From Carex sylvatica (taxonomy: Eukaryota; Streptophyta; Magnoliopsida; Poales; Cyperaceae): a DNA stretch of 37,403 nucleotides. Below the pieces are notes generated by a model, which had not been told where the DNA came from, made no database searches, and saw only the letters and a program-made list of their open reading frames with translations. The DNA is taken from NCBI GenBank assembly GCA_964058845.1, contig CAXKVR010000781.1, positions 1 to 37,403 of the forward strand, read 5' to 3'. Below are positions 12,705 to 22,749 of this stretch, piece after piece. Each line of letters starts with the position of its first letter. The stretch's first letter is position 1. The position numbers and the translations under genes are program-made.

Positions 12705-14029
12705 GATTTTTAGTTTGGGATATGAATTGGTCGTTAAACGCGTGCCCGGAAGTGGTCGTTGAATTGGATAATCCCGATTTGTATTAACTAGCCAGAGCTT
12801 ACGAAGTTTAAATTGGTTGACAACTTGACATGGAGGTATGGACCTGGCCGCCTGAATAAAGGATTAGTAAAGAAGGGGTCTTCTGTGGCTGCATAAAATA
12901 TTAGTTAAGAGGATTAATTTAGTTCTTTTGTTAAGGCCAGGGTTCTAAATAGTGTGCTATAGTGCAGTTATAGTGTTTTCAGATCATAAAAGCATCAAAG
13001 CGGTACAATATGACAATAACATCATTTTCTTAGCTATTCTGCTATGACGCGATAAACATTATTTAAACCTTTGATTATGATACTTATTTAAGAAAATAAA
13101 ATAAATGAAGTTGCTTAGTATAATTTTATAATAGGAACTAATTATTTTTTTTATTCAAATGTCACTGCGAAAAAAATAAAGTTCATATATTTAGCAAAAT
13201 TAAGTTTCAAAAATTTCAATTTAAAAAAAATGTAAAAATAATCATTTCTATTTCTATGTAGTAATCTTTTTTCATTATTCCTTTGTCTTGTATGGAGCAA
13301 GTTTTTAAAGTAAAAATTGGATGTGAAATTATCCAATTATCTAATATTCATCCGGAATTTTTATTTGAATTTTGAACACGTAACATCTTGTTTGAAACAA
13401 TTATGAAATTGTACACAAAATATCATTTATATTCCTCGATATAATTTTTTTAAAAATTTAAGAAGAAATGAAGATGAAACCTTCAAATTTCATTAATCAG
13501 TGGCACCAATGATGTTAATATGAGCAACATATTGCATAGTGCAAGAGCAACCACACTAGATCCCCTGCATTTGCTACTTCATTTCAAACTTTCAACCAAG
13601 GTGGATTGCAAAAGAAGACCTGGAGGCTGGAGATCATTTGACCAATTTGATGCGGATAAGTCCTTGGAGTAGTTGTATTATCTTGTATGACAGTTTTGAT
13701 GGGAGCCTGAATTTTAATATAGCCCAGTAAAGATGCAGTATTTCAATTCTAGCCCCTTTTTGGGAAAGAAACAAACATGTGCCTGGTAAAAAAAAATATT
13801 CACAAAATTGTGCCTAAATTTCAGATTTTGTTTGGGTTCCGAGTTTTCTGTTACCTGCCAAGAATTAGGTAAATATTGAAGGGCTGTTTGACAATATTAT
13901 TTGGATTAAATTTTAAATCACATCAAATAGTTTCTATCCAGTTGTCTTAATTCACAGATAAATATTAAAAAAGGATTAATTTATACGAATAGGATGTTAT
14001 TAAGTTTACAAAGTTTTTTTATGGACTTA
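12705..14029. other. Intergenic with one truncated repeat edge
   Basis: No gene seen. The stretch from about 12947 (AGGGTTCTAAATAGTGTGC followed by short TATAG/GCTAT runs) resembles the end of a degenerate DNA transposon. I could not find a matching inverted end, so it is not called. The rest is AT-rich filler. Confidence 0.35.
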
Positions 14030-14204
14030 ATTTTGAAACTTATTGAATTAATTTGAAATGATAATTTCAAAATGTTTAAACTGATTTATTTTTACGAGCA
14101 ATTTGCTTACATACAAAATTTATAATTTTTTAAATTAATTTAGAACAAAGTCAAATGGTAAAAAAAAGAAATACTTTATAAATTAATTTTAATGCATTTA
14201 TTTT

Positions 14205-14618
14205 GAGTAGAACTAGGGTGTTCTTAAGTTCACCAAACTTCTTGGTGAACTCAAGTCTAAAATCCATTGAATCGGTTTCAAATGACGAATCTGAATCGTT
14301 GAAACCCGTTTACCTTACTAGTGATGCGTCTGCATGTAAAAAAAAATTAATTTTGAAATTAACTTTGCATAGAGTTAAGTGATAAAAAAAATTCAAAAAT
14401 TGAATGCATTAAAAATAATTTATTAACATTCTAATTTTGACCGCTTGACTTTATACTAAATTAATTCAAATGTTTAAATTTTTCACATGTAGACGCATCA
14501 CTCGTAAGGTAGACGGGTTTCAACGGTTTGGATTCGTCATTTGAAGCAGATTCGGTGAATTTTAGACTTAAGTTCATAAAAAAAACTTGGTGAACTTAAG
14601 AACACCCTAGTTCTACTC
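14205..14618. mobile_element. Hairpin MITE, GAGTAGAACTAGGG family
   Basis: Strong palindrome. The left tip GAGTAGAACTAGGGTGTTCT and the right tip AGAACACCCTAGTTCTACTC are exact reverse complements. Long inner arms also pair (GATGCGTCTGCATGT near 14325 with ACATGTAGACGCATC near 14487; GGTTTCAAATGACGAATC with GATTCGTCATTTGAAGC). The flanks CATTTATTTT (left) and CATTTTTTTT (right) could be a decayed 9-10 bp target duplication. It lies in the loop of the 14030-14800 hairpin. No coding capacity. Confidence 0.8.
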
Positions 14619-14621
14619 CAT

Positions 14622-14631
<10 letters not shown>

Positions 14632-14677
<46 letters not shown>
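14632..14677. repeat. (ATT)n microsatellite
   Basis: About fifteen uninterrupted ATT units following a T-run directly after the right end of the 14205-14618 MITE. It could have grown from the T-rich target duplication. Confidence 0.9.
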
Positions 14678-14678
<1 letters not shown>

Positions 14679-14800
14679 TTCACTACTTGACTTTACACTA
14701 AATTAATTTACAAATTCTTAAATTTTGCATGTAAATACATCATTCATAAAGTATATATATTTTAATGGTTTGAATTTTATCGTTTAAAGATGAGTTTTTT

Positions 14801-15972
14801 GAGAAAAAAAGATAAAAAGTTACACTTAATTTGCAATTAGAAATCGGTGTTCATGAGAATTAAATAGCTAAGAATGAAAGTAAACTTTTTTAAAGTTGTT
14901 AGGAAGTAAGAACTAAAGAAAACTTGAAAAAGTTAAAAAGATGTTATCAAACAGCATCGAAAAAGACTTGCGTACTTGAATGCTCCTTATTAGAATTTAG
15001 GCATCGTCTAGAGAAAAACTATTGTTCTAGGCATATGTAAATTCTCCTTCTAAAAAATTAGGGTAGACAAAGCCACCAAAAATTCCTCAATATATAAAAG
15101 TCACTACCCTTTGATAGAAACTAAGGAATGAAAACTTAGATTTTGGTACTACTTCAAATCAAAGTGATTTTTTTTCCCCCAATGTAAAGTCAAAGTTAGG
15201 TTCATTGATAAAGACATTCAAATTAATTAATTTTGGAAAACTATATATAAAATGCTTCATATTATACCCCCAAAATCTTGCAATTTCTGGTTCGATCTGT
15301 TAGGTTACAATCGAAACAACAAATGAAAGTTTGTACTAAATTATCTGATCAAAATTATAAAATGATTCGTATTAATTGGTTTGTCTTTGTATGAAAATTA
15401 TAATTAAAGTCCATGAGTAGATCATGACAGTCATCTTTACCCTTAATTGTTTTTTTTTAATTAAAGATTTCCGCTATATTTCAATATTTTTTAGATCTTT
15501 TCTTAAGAATTAAACATGTATTTCTTTATAAAAAGACGACATTCACGCTATTATAATATTTACTCTCAAAATAAAAAAAGAAACAAAATTAGGTTCATTA
15601 GAGAAACAAAAAATTATTTTTCGAATCTCGTTTTTTTTCTTTTATTTTTGATTTTTTGATTTTTATTTTTTTGTGGTGAAAGCTGAAAGCCTGAAACCTG
15701 GTTGCATTTCAGGTCAAATTTCGTCAATTTTGATAAATATGAACATAAGTACTCTTTTTAGGAAAACTAATTTTCTTACATCTTTTTTCTTCCGTTAATT
15801 GTACCTATCAAACCTACTTACATTTCTACAATTTGATAATAGATACAGGCATAAAGTCAAAGCTAGAACAAATAATTGCATCAAAAAACATACATGTAGT
15901 GTTGATGAATTCAGAAAGCTGACAATGACTTTTTATTAATAATGTCTAATCAGAAACTACCAAGAACAGACT
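14801..15972. other. Intergenic, nothing recognised
   Basis: AT-rich, stop-dense sequence without recognisable genes, RNA genes or paired termini. Confidence 0.4.
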
Positions 15973-15981
15973 ATTGATTAA

Positions 15982-16391
15982 GAGGAGGGTTTAAATGTCT
16001 TTATTTTTTGTATCTCCGTCATGTCTTCATTTTTTAAAATTTAAATAACTCAAAGTTTAAAACTTAAATGTCAAAATAAAACCATTAGATGTGATCTATG
16101 TGCCTATAAAAAAATATCACATTTTGATTTTGCTTTTATATGAATCAATAAGTTGAAAAATCAACGTCTAGAAATTAATTATCCACATTAATATACATTT
16201 TTACAAGCTCAAGATGACAACCAAAACAAAGTTGAAATACCATAATTTTTTACACGTGTATAGATAAAATGATGTAGTTCATATCCAACAGTTTTATTTT
16301 GAATTTTAAGATTTAAATTTTGAGTTATTAAAGTTTTAAAAAATGAAGATATGATGGAGACACAAAAAATAAAGACATTTGAACCCTCCTC
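15982..16391. mobile_element. Mutator-like MITE with perfect 9-bp target duplication
   Basis: The tips GAGGAGGGTTTAAATGTCTT and AAGACATTTGAACCCTCCTC pair with one mismatch. The pairing continues through the arms (TATCTCCGTCATGTCTTCAT with ATGAAGATATGATGGAGACA). ATTGATTAA flanks the element exactly at 15973-15981 and 16392-16400. A 9-bp duplication with GAG...CTC tips is the hallmark of Mutator-superfamily MITEs. About 410 bp, no coding capacity. Confidence 0.85.
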
Positions 16392-16564
16392 ATTGATTAA
16401 ATTATCAAAAAATTCTAGTTAATATAGGTGGTTCTTTTAGTCAACTTAGGTTGCAATTGAGAAAGATATAAAGCTAGAAGGCGAATTAATTTCCACACGT
16501 CAGATCAATTGGAAAATAAATTAGCAGACTTGGTTTATTTACTACCTGATTTTCCAAATTTCAG

Positions 16565-17697
16565 GGGTAATTTTATGTATACCCATCATAAAACTCGAAA
16601 TTAGCGTATTTTCTCCTTTAAAAATAATAATATCATATTTACCCATCTAAATTTTAAAAAAAAAATCACAAATTTACCCAAATTATTGTCTTTTGCCAAA
16701 AATAAGAATTCCATCGTGAGTTCTCGCGGGTCTATTATTTATTTATTTTTTTTTAGAAGAGATGAAAAAAAAAAACATATAGAAGAAAATTTCTTTATTT
16801 TTTTTTCAATTTGAGAAATACTCAGGTTTAACAAGGATCTTGGTTACAATGTATTTAGACTTGTTTTTGATAGCTTAAATTTATAGAATATAGAATGACA
16901 ACCAATTTTTACCATAAAAAAAAAAGAGTAATTAGCTGTCAAAAACTCCCAACTTAATTACGTTAAAAAGTAATTCTTGAAGTAGTAGAAAAATGTTTTT
17001 GACGATAAAAGTTCTTTTCAAATCCGAGAAAAGCCCTTTTCTACTAAATTCCAATTTAATGCTTTGTTTTTGAAAGAAACTCAAAAAAAAAAAAATTAAC
17101 TACTTATAATTAATTTCAAGAATAATTTTCTTTATGAATTTTAATAAAGAAAGTTCCATTTCACTATTAAATAAAGAGAGATAAAATAAATCTCAATTCA
17201 ATTACTAATACTAAAATTGAAATCTAAACACAAAATTTAAAATTCTCATTTTATCCTTTATTAAAATATAAAAATATGCAGTACGCGTAAGAAAAATGTT
17301 CAATCTCTAATTGGTCAGTTTCCGAGAACAAACGGTTCATTTTATCTATTTGTGACAAATACACAATGACTTTTAGGTGTATACTTGTGTGTATGTTACA
17401 AATAAGAACATTAACCATATGTCTACACAACTGACAAATTAGAAGACTGAACATTCTATTAAACATTCTAAGTATTTTTAAATTTCTTTTAATAAAGTAT
17501 GACATGGGTACTTTCTAAACTTAATATGAGTTTCAATAGAAAATGCATTAGATTGGTAAATTTGTGAGTTTTAAAAATTTAAAAGAGTAAATATAATATT
17601 ATAAATTTTAGAAGAAAAATGTTCTTAAAAATTTAAAAGAGTAAATTTGTGAGTTTTAATAAGAAGTTTTTAGGGAGATGCATAAAATTCTCTCAAA
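16565..17697. mobile_element. Probable non-autonomous element with diverged inverted ends
   Basis: The left end (GTAATTTTATGTATACCC ... ATTTACCCATCTAAATTTT ... CACAAATTTACCC) is inverted and imperfectly repeated at about 17530-17697 (GGTAAATTTGTGAG, AAATTTAAAAGAGTAAAT, GATGCATAAAATTC). The right arm is itself partly duplicated. Total length is about 1.1 kb. I see no clear target duplication and no protein, so class and limits are uncertain. Confidence 0.45.
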
Positions 17698-17717
17698 ATT
17701 TAAAAAGCATCTCCATC

Positions 17718-18110
17718 TAGGAGGGAAAACGGAGCGGATAGTGGTAAAATCATATCCATATCTCTTTTTAATTCTTTGAGTACATATACGAATTAAATAT
17801 CAGCTCGATACTGATACCTATACGAATACAAATCGGATAAGATATTTATTAAAATAATATAAAACTATTAAAAAAAAATACTAAAGTTGATAATATTTAT
17901 CTAATTATAATTGTGAATAATATAATTTTTTCATAATATATATTAAAATATATAATATATATATCTACTTGTCGGATACGGATAATTAAAACGTAAAACT
18001 ATATCAATATTCATATCCATATGGATATTCGAATATCCAATATTCACATCTAATTTTTTGAATACAGATTGAATACGGATCATATATTATTCATACCGTT
18101 TTCACCTCTA
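17718..18110. mobile_element. Ac/Ds-like (hAT) non-autonomous element, 8-bp duplication
   Basis: The left end TAGGAGGGAAAACGG and the right end CCGTTTTCACCTCTA pair imperfectly and match the known maize Ac/Ds terminus pattern (TAGGGATGAAA followed by ACGG). TCTCCATC flanks the element perfectly at 17710-17717 and 18111-18118, the 8-bp duplication expected of hAT elements. The interior is AT-rich with many CATATCC and GGATA-type words, comparable with the repeated transposase-binding motifs of Ac ends. Length 393 bp, no transposase. Confidence 0.82.
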
Positions 18111-18118
18111 TCTCCATC

Positions 18119-20045
18119 TAATTATCTGAATACAACCTGGATCAAACCATATTCACAAGATTCGCAAATTTACCTGAATAATTCGGTTTTTTGAACAAAT
18201 TAAACCCGAATAATTCGAGAATTTTACAATTTTTTTCCGAATTTTATGAATTATTCGCGAATTTTTTCCAAAACATTTTTTTTGCTCTCTTACAGAACTG
18301 AGATCTCTGATCCGGATAATTCTGAATTATTTATGAATTATACCCGAACTATTCTTGAATTACAAATTTTTGAACTTGCCGAACCGAACCCGAATAATTC
18401 ACATGTCACTATGGATCAAACAAGGGTTTTGGGAGGAATCTATTTTAGTTAGCACCATCATGAGTTCCTTTCTAGACTTTATAGCCCAATTTTATGTAGG
18501 CCTGACATATACCTGGGCCATGTTGATTTCAATGAGCTCTTCTACTATAGAATGCTCACAGCCGGATCAAAACTAAGAAGGTATATTAGACTATAAATTT
18601 TAGACTGGTAAAATAAAGTACAGAGCTTAGCAGGCCTAATTAGGCCTTGAATTAAAAACAGGTGTTGGGTTTCTCACATTATACACTTCGGAGTAAGTCT
18701 GATGCCCATTGAACCTACTTAGGTTTGATGGATGATCTGGTCATCAAATTGCATCAACATTTGTGTGCTCCTATTAAAATCTGTATGAGCTTTTATCAAT
18801 TTCCGTGTGCACAGATCTTAATGCTAATTGTACAGTGATAAAGCTAATTAAATCTAAAAATACATCCAATGTCCATCGGACCTACTCCTATCTCCACATT
18901 ATATAGATACAATATTAAACTAACGCGGCGAATTGTAAGGTTTGAACACTAGAACAGCTATGCAAGCCTCAATAGATGTTATCATGCCACTGATTAGGTG
19001 GAACATGCTTCAATAAGAACCCTGGTTTTTATTAGTTTTGTCTTAAGACTTAGATATTATACAGCTCAGGAGAGACAAAATAATTGGTTGACCGTGCCAG
19101 TACTACATTTTATATTCCCTGTTTTTTTTATATGCTTCAATAAAAATCAATTATACCCAAAAAAGCAAAAAAATCAATTATATTATATATTTTTTTTTTT
19201 CAAATATCATTTTTTTATCATTAGAAGAGAGAATCTTAACAATTTTTCTTACAGCTTTGTTGCATTGGCTATGACCACAAGGTCCCGTAGCACCAGGAAT
19301 TCTAACAAGAAGGAATTTGTTGGCCCGGTTGAGAATATTTGAAAGATGCACGAATCCTGAAGAAGAGTTTAAATTGAAGAGTCGGATTTAGGCCCAACAA
19401 CCCTTGATAATTCGGGTCGCCTTTGTCAGCGTTCAAAGCCTACCTGATGAAGTCAAACCCAATCAATCAAACTTGACTTGAACTCCGACTGGATTCAAAG
19501 CTTATTTTTCACGTGATACCCTGAAGTTTGAAGAATTCACAAGCGCAACTCCTGAAAGTTTCCAAACAAGCCCTTGGTGACTTTAAAATCTCACAAACTT
19601 GCCCCTGAGCTCCAATTTTACTTACATAACCCTGTAAAAAGGTCAAATTATAGCTAAAGTCCCTTAGAAAATTACAGAGAGGCCCCTACCTATTAAAGTG
19701 CTGACAAAAATGCCCTTCCAAGTCCTTTTTTCATGTAACTTTCTCATTCTAAGCCAAATCAACTCAAATCAATTCAAAATCAACTCATATTCAAATCCAC
19801 ATGACTAAAAACAAATTCTTATCTAATTTAAATTAATTCAAGCTAAAAAATAACCAAATCACCCTGCATTGAGCCTTAACCCAATAAAGTCTTTGTTATC
19901 CAACCTAATTAAAAATCAGTATTTTACGTGTTTAATATATAACCAATTTATTGAGCTACTTAGGTCGAACTTTAAAACATGTAATTTTAAAATTGGATCC
20001 ATAAGCACTTTGTTCGAAGTGCTTCCGAAAGCAACTTAACCGGAC
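18119..20045. other. Repeat-derived non-coding DNA
   Basis: 18120-18410 contains at least six copies of GAATAATTCG or its complement-like variants, suggesting the subterminal region of an old transposon. 18600-19900 is more GC-balanced and reads like eroded repeat. The short frame starting MTTRSRSTRNSNKK at 19274 could be a retroelement scrap but has no partner. No gene is called. Confidence 0.4.
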
Positions 20046-20083
<38 letters not shown>

Positions 20084-20390
20084 TGGGCCATGGTACATTG
20101 CAATGCATAGACATTTTTGTGCATTGGACCATAAATCATCGGATTCAAAGTCCAAATGACCGATCCAAACCGTTCATCTTGTTCTCCATATTAATATGTG
20201 CTTAGAGACCAAATTTTACATTTTTTGGATTTTTTTTGCTATTTATTAAGCCACTTTGAAAATCGCTAATCCAATGGTAACAGTAAAATCAAAAGGCACC
20301 ATTGGATTAGTGATTTTCAAAGTGGCTTAATAAATAGTAAAAAAATTCTAAAAAATGAGTTATAAGCATATGTGGGGATATGTATATATA
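20046..20390. mobile_element. Chimeric hairpin element A with (TA)n(GA)n lead-in
   Basis: A (TA)n tract at 20046-20064 and a (GA)n tract to about 20082 lead into a left arm of the C/E type (ATTGCAATGCATAG, TTTTTGTGCATTGGA, CTCCATATTAATATGTGCTT, TTATTAAGCCACTTTGAAAA). The central inverted pair is intact (TTTGAAAATCGCTAATCCAA against TTGGATTAGTGATTTTCAAA). Just after the centre, however, the right arm switches to a B-type end (GAGTTATAAGCATATGTGG) instead of returning through the C/E tip. It looks like a recombinant or truncated element. Confidence 0.65.
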
Positions 20391-20812
20391 GAGGTTGGCT
20401 ACTATGCTTTTATAAGCATATCTCCACATATGCTTATAACTCATTTTTGTGTTTCCAATGTCCAAATGGTCGATCTGAACCGTTATATGTGATCTCTATA
20501 TTGAAATGTGCTTGGAGACCAAATTTTATATTTTTCTGAATTTTTTTACTATTTATTAAGCCACTTTGAAAATCGCTGATCCAACGGTGGCTTCTGATTT
20601 TACTGTTTTGTTAAGCCACCGCTGGATCAACGATTTCTAAAGTGGCTTAATAAATAGTAAAAAAATTCAGAAAAATGTAAAATTCGGTCTCCAAGCACAT
20701 TTCAATATAGAAATCACATCTAACGGTTCAAATCGACCATTTGGACATTGGAAACACAAAAATAAGTTATAAGCATATGTGGGAATATGCTTATATAAGC
20801 ATAGTAGCCAAC

Positions 20813-20815
<3 letters not shown>
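20391..20815. mobile_element. Hairpin element B, GAGGTTGGCTACTATGC tips
   Basis: Full palindrome of 425 bp. GAGGTTGGCTACTATGCTT pairs with the inverted copy ending in AGTAGCCAACCTC at 20815. The core words TTGAAATGTGCTTGGAGACC, TTATTAAGCCACTTTGAAAA and CTGATCCAACGGTGG are repeated inverted. Downstream follow (TC)n and then a long (TA)n tract to 20864. No coding capacity; an apparent minus-strand frame here is only translated microsatellite and arm. Confidence 0.8.
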
Positions 20816-20864
<49 letters not shown>

Positions 20865-20867
<3 letters not shown>

Positions 20868-21280
20868 TAAGGCTACCATACATTACAATACATAAGTATT
20901 TTTGTGCATTGGACTATAATCACCGGATTCAAAGTCCAAATGACTGATCCAAACCGTTCATCTTGTTCTCCATATTAATATGTGCTTGAAGACCAAATTT
21001 TACATTTTTTGGATGTTTTTTACTGTTTATTAAGCCACTTTGAAAATCACTGATCCAACGGTAACAGTTTAATTAAAAGGCACCGTTGGATCAGTGATTT
21101 TCAAAGTGGCTTAATAAATAGTAAATTTTTTCCAAAAAATATAAAATTTGGTCTCCAAGCACATATTAATGTGGAGAACAAGATGAACGGTTTGGATCAA
21201 TTATTTGGACTTTGAATCCGGTGATATATAGTCCAATGCACAAAAATGCCTATGCATTACAATGTATGGTAGCCTCACTC
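20865..21280. mobile_element. Hairpin element C, GAGTAAGGCTACCATAC tips
   Basis: Palindrome of 416 bp. The tip GAGTAAGGCTACCATACATT pairs with AATGTATGGTAGCCTCACTC. Inner arms contain the shared core. It is flanked by (TA)n on the left and TATATA/GTAT repeats on the right, so any target duplication is hidden in microsatellite. Confidence 0.82.
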
Positions 21281-21292
21281 TCTATATATAAA

Positions 21293-21323
<31 letters not shown>

Positions 21324-21340
21324 GTATATATATATATATA

Positions 21341-21757
21341 GTGACTAATATGCATTCGTATGCATATGGACCAAAATACCTACGGTCCAAATTTGAAATT
21401 TTAAAATCCAAAAGTCGATCTGAACCGTTAATCTCGTTCTCCTTATTAATATGTGATTCGAGACCAAATTTTACATTTTTTCTGAGTTTTTTTACTATTT
21501 ATTAAGCCACTTTGAAAATTGTTGATCCAATGGTGGTTTAACAAAACAGTAAAATCAGCAGCCACTGTTGGATCAACAATTTTCAAAGTGACTTAATAAA
21601 TAGTAAAAAAATTTAGAAAAATGTAAAATTTGGTCTCGAAGCACATATTAATATGGAGAACAAGATGAACGGTTCAGATTGATTTTTTAAATTTTGAAAT
21701 TTCAAATTTGGACCGTATGTATTTCGGCCCATATGCATACGAATACACATTAGTCAC
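21341..21757. mobile_element. Hairpin element D, GTGACTAATATGCATTCG tips
   Basis: Palindrome of 417 bp. GTGACTAATATGCATTCGTA pairs with an inverted copy ending CACATTAGTCAC at 21757. The core again holds AATATGTG, GAGACCAAATTTTACATTTT and ATTAAGCCACTTTGAAAATT. The (TATG)n and (TA)n tract at 21281-21340 separates it from C; (TC)n(TA)n at 21761-21783 separates it from E. Confidence 0.8.
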
Positions 21758-21783
21758 TCCCTATCTCTCTCTCTATATATATA

Positions 21784-22195
21784 GAGTAAGGCTACCATAT
21801 ATTGTAATGCATAGGTATTTTTGTGCATTGGACTATAAATCACTGAATTCAAAGTCCAAATAACTAATCCAAACCGTTCATCTTGTTCTCCATATTAATA
21901 GGTGCTTGGAGACCAAATTTTATATTTTTTGGAATTTATTTTACTATTTATTAAGCCACTTTGAAAATCGCTGATCCAACGGTAATAATAAAATCAAAAG
22001 GCACCATTGTATTAGTGATTTTCAATGTAGCTTAATAAATAGTAAACAATTTCAAAAAAAAAATTGGTCTCCAAGCATATATTAATATGGAGAACAAGAT
22101 GAACGTTTGGATCGGTTACTTGAACTTTAAATCTGGTGATTTATAGTCCAATGCACAGATATGCCTATGCATTATAATGTATAGTAGCCTTACTC
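21784..22195. mobile_element. Hairpin element E, same family as C
   Basis: Tip GAGTAAGGCTACCATATATT against AATGTATAGTAGCCTTACTC, 412 bp. It is very close to element C through both arms but with its own substitutions and small deletions (for example a shortened A-rich stretch near 22055). (TA)n on both sides. Confidence 0.82.
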
Positions 22196-22208
22196 ATATA
22201 TATATATG

Positions 22209-22618
22209 GAGATGGCTAAAATAAACCATGGAGTAAAACATGTTGTGGCTCCATGGTATATTTTAGCCATTTGAAAATCCAAACAATCGATTCGAACAGC
22301 TCAACACGATCTCCATATTGAAATGTGCTTGGAAACCAAATTTTATATTTTTTGGAATTTTTTAACTATTTATTAAGCCACTTTGAAAATTGTTGATTCT
22401 GTGGTCCATAATTTTTTACCGTTCACCCGGATTTTCAGATTTTCAAAGTGCCTTAATAAATAGCAAAAAATTCCAAAAAATGTAAAATTTAGTCTCCAAG
22501 CACATTTAAATATAGAGAACATGTTGGAAGGTTCGAATCAGTTGTTTGGATTTTTAAAATAAAAATATGGCGTGAAGTACAAACGTATTTTACTCTATGG
22601 CTCACCCAAGTCAATCTC
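22209..22618. mobile_element. Hairpin element F, GAGATGGCTAAAATA tips
   Basis: GAGATGGCTAAAATAAACCA on the left, imperfectly inverted at the right end (ACTCTATGGCTCACCC ... CAATCTC, ending 22618). The left tip holds its own small palindrome around CCATGGAG. The core words TGAAATGTGCTTGG, CCAAATTTTATATTTTTTGG and TTATTAAGCCACTTTGAAAA match the other elements. (TA)n flanks both ends. Confidence 0.72.
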
Positions 22619-22624
22619 ATATAT

Positions 22625-22749
22625 GAGTTGGCTACAGTGCTACGCGTAGCATAGAGGGCCTCTGTGCAATGGCTTAATATTTGAGTTTCAAAACCCTAAC
22701 GGTAGATCTGAACCGTTCATCTCCATATGAATATATACTTGCAAACCAA
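22625..22749. mobile_element. Half hairpin element G, truncated
   Basis: GAGTTGGCTACAGTGCTACG, then CCGTTCATCTCCATATGAAT, then TACTTGCAAACCAA: the left arm of another member of this superfamily. It is cut off exactly where the CACTA-type terminus begins at 22750, so it was probably disrupted by that insertion. Confidence 0.6.

Larger units (their letters stand above)
14030..14800. mobile_element. Old hairpin element, interrupted in its loop
   Basis: The left arm (about 14030-14204: TTTAAACTGATT, ACATACAAAATTTATAATTT, AAATTAATTTAGAACAAAGT) is inverted and imperfectly repeated in the right arm (about 14678-14800: ACTTTACACTAAATTAATTT, AAATTTTGCATGTAAATAC, TTTGAATTTTATCGTTTAAA). The 14205-14618 MITE sits between the arms. 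Ends are diffuse and I see no target duplication, so the boundaries are approximate. Confidence 0.5.

Noticed and set aside
19274..19342. Start of a retroelement gag gene (MTTRSRSTRNSNKK)
   Set aside because: Only about two dozen codons before a stop, with no downstream protease, reverse transcriptase or integrase motifs.
20667..21505. Open frames on either strand across the hairpin cluster
   Set aside because: They consist of translated TA/GA microsatellite and palindromic arms, with matching frames on both strands as expected for inverted repeats.
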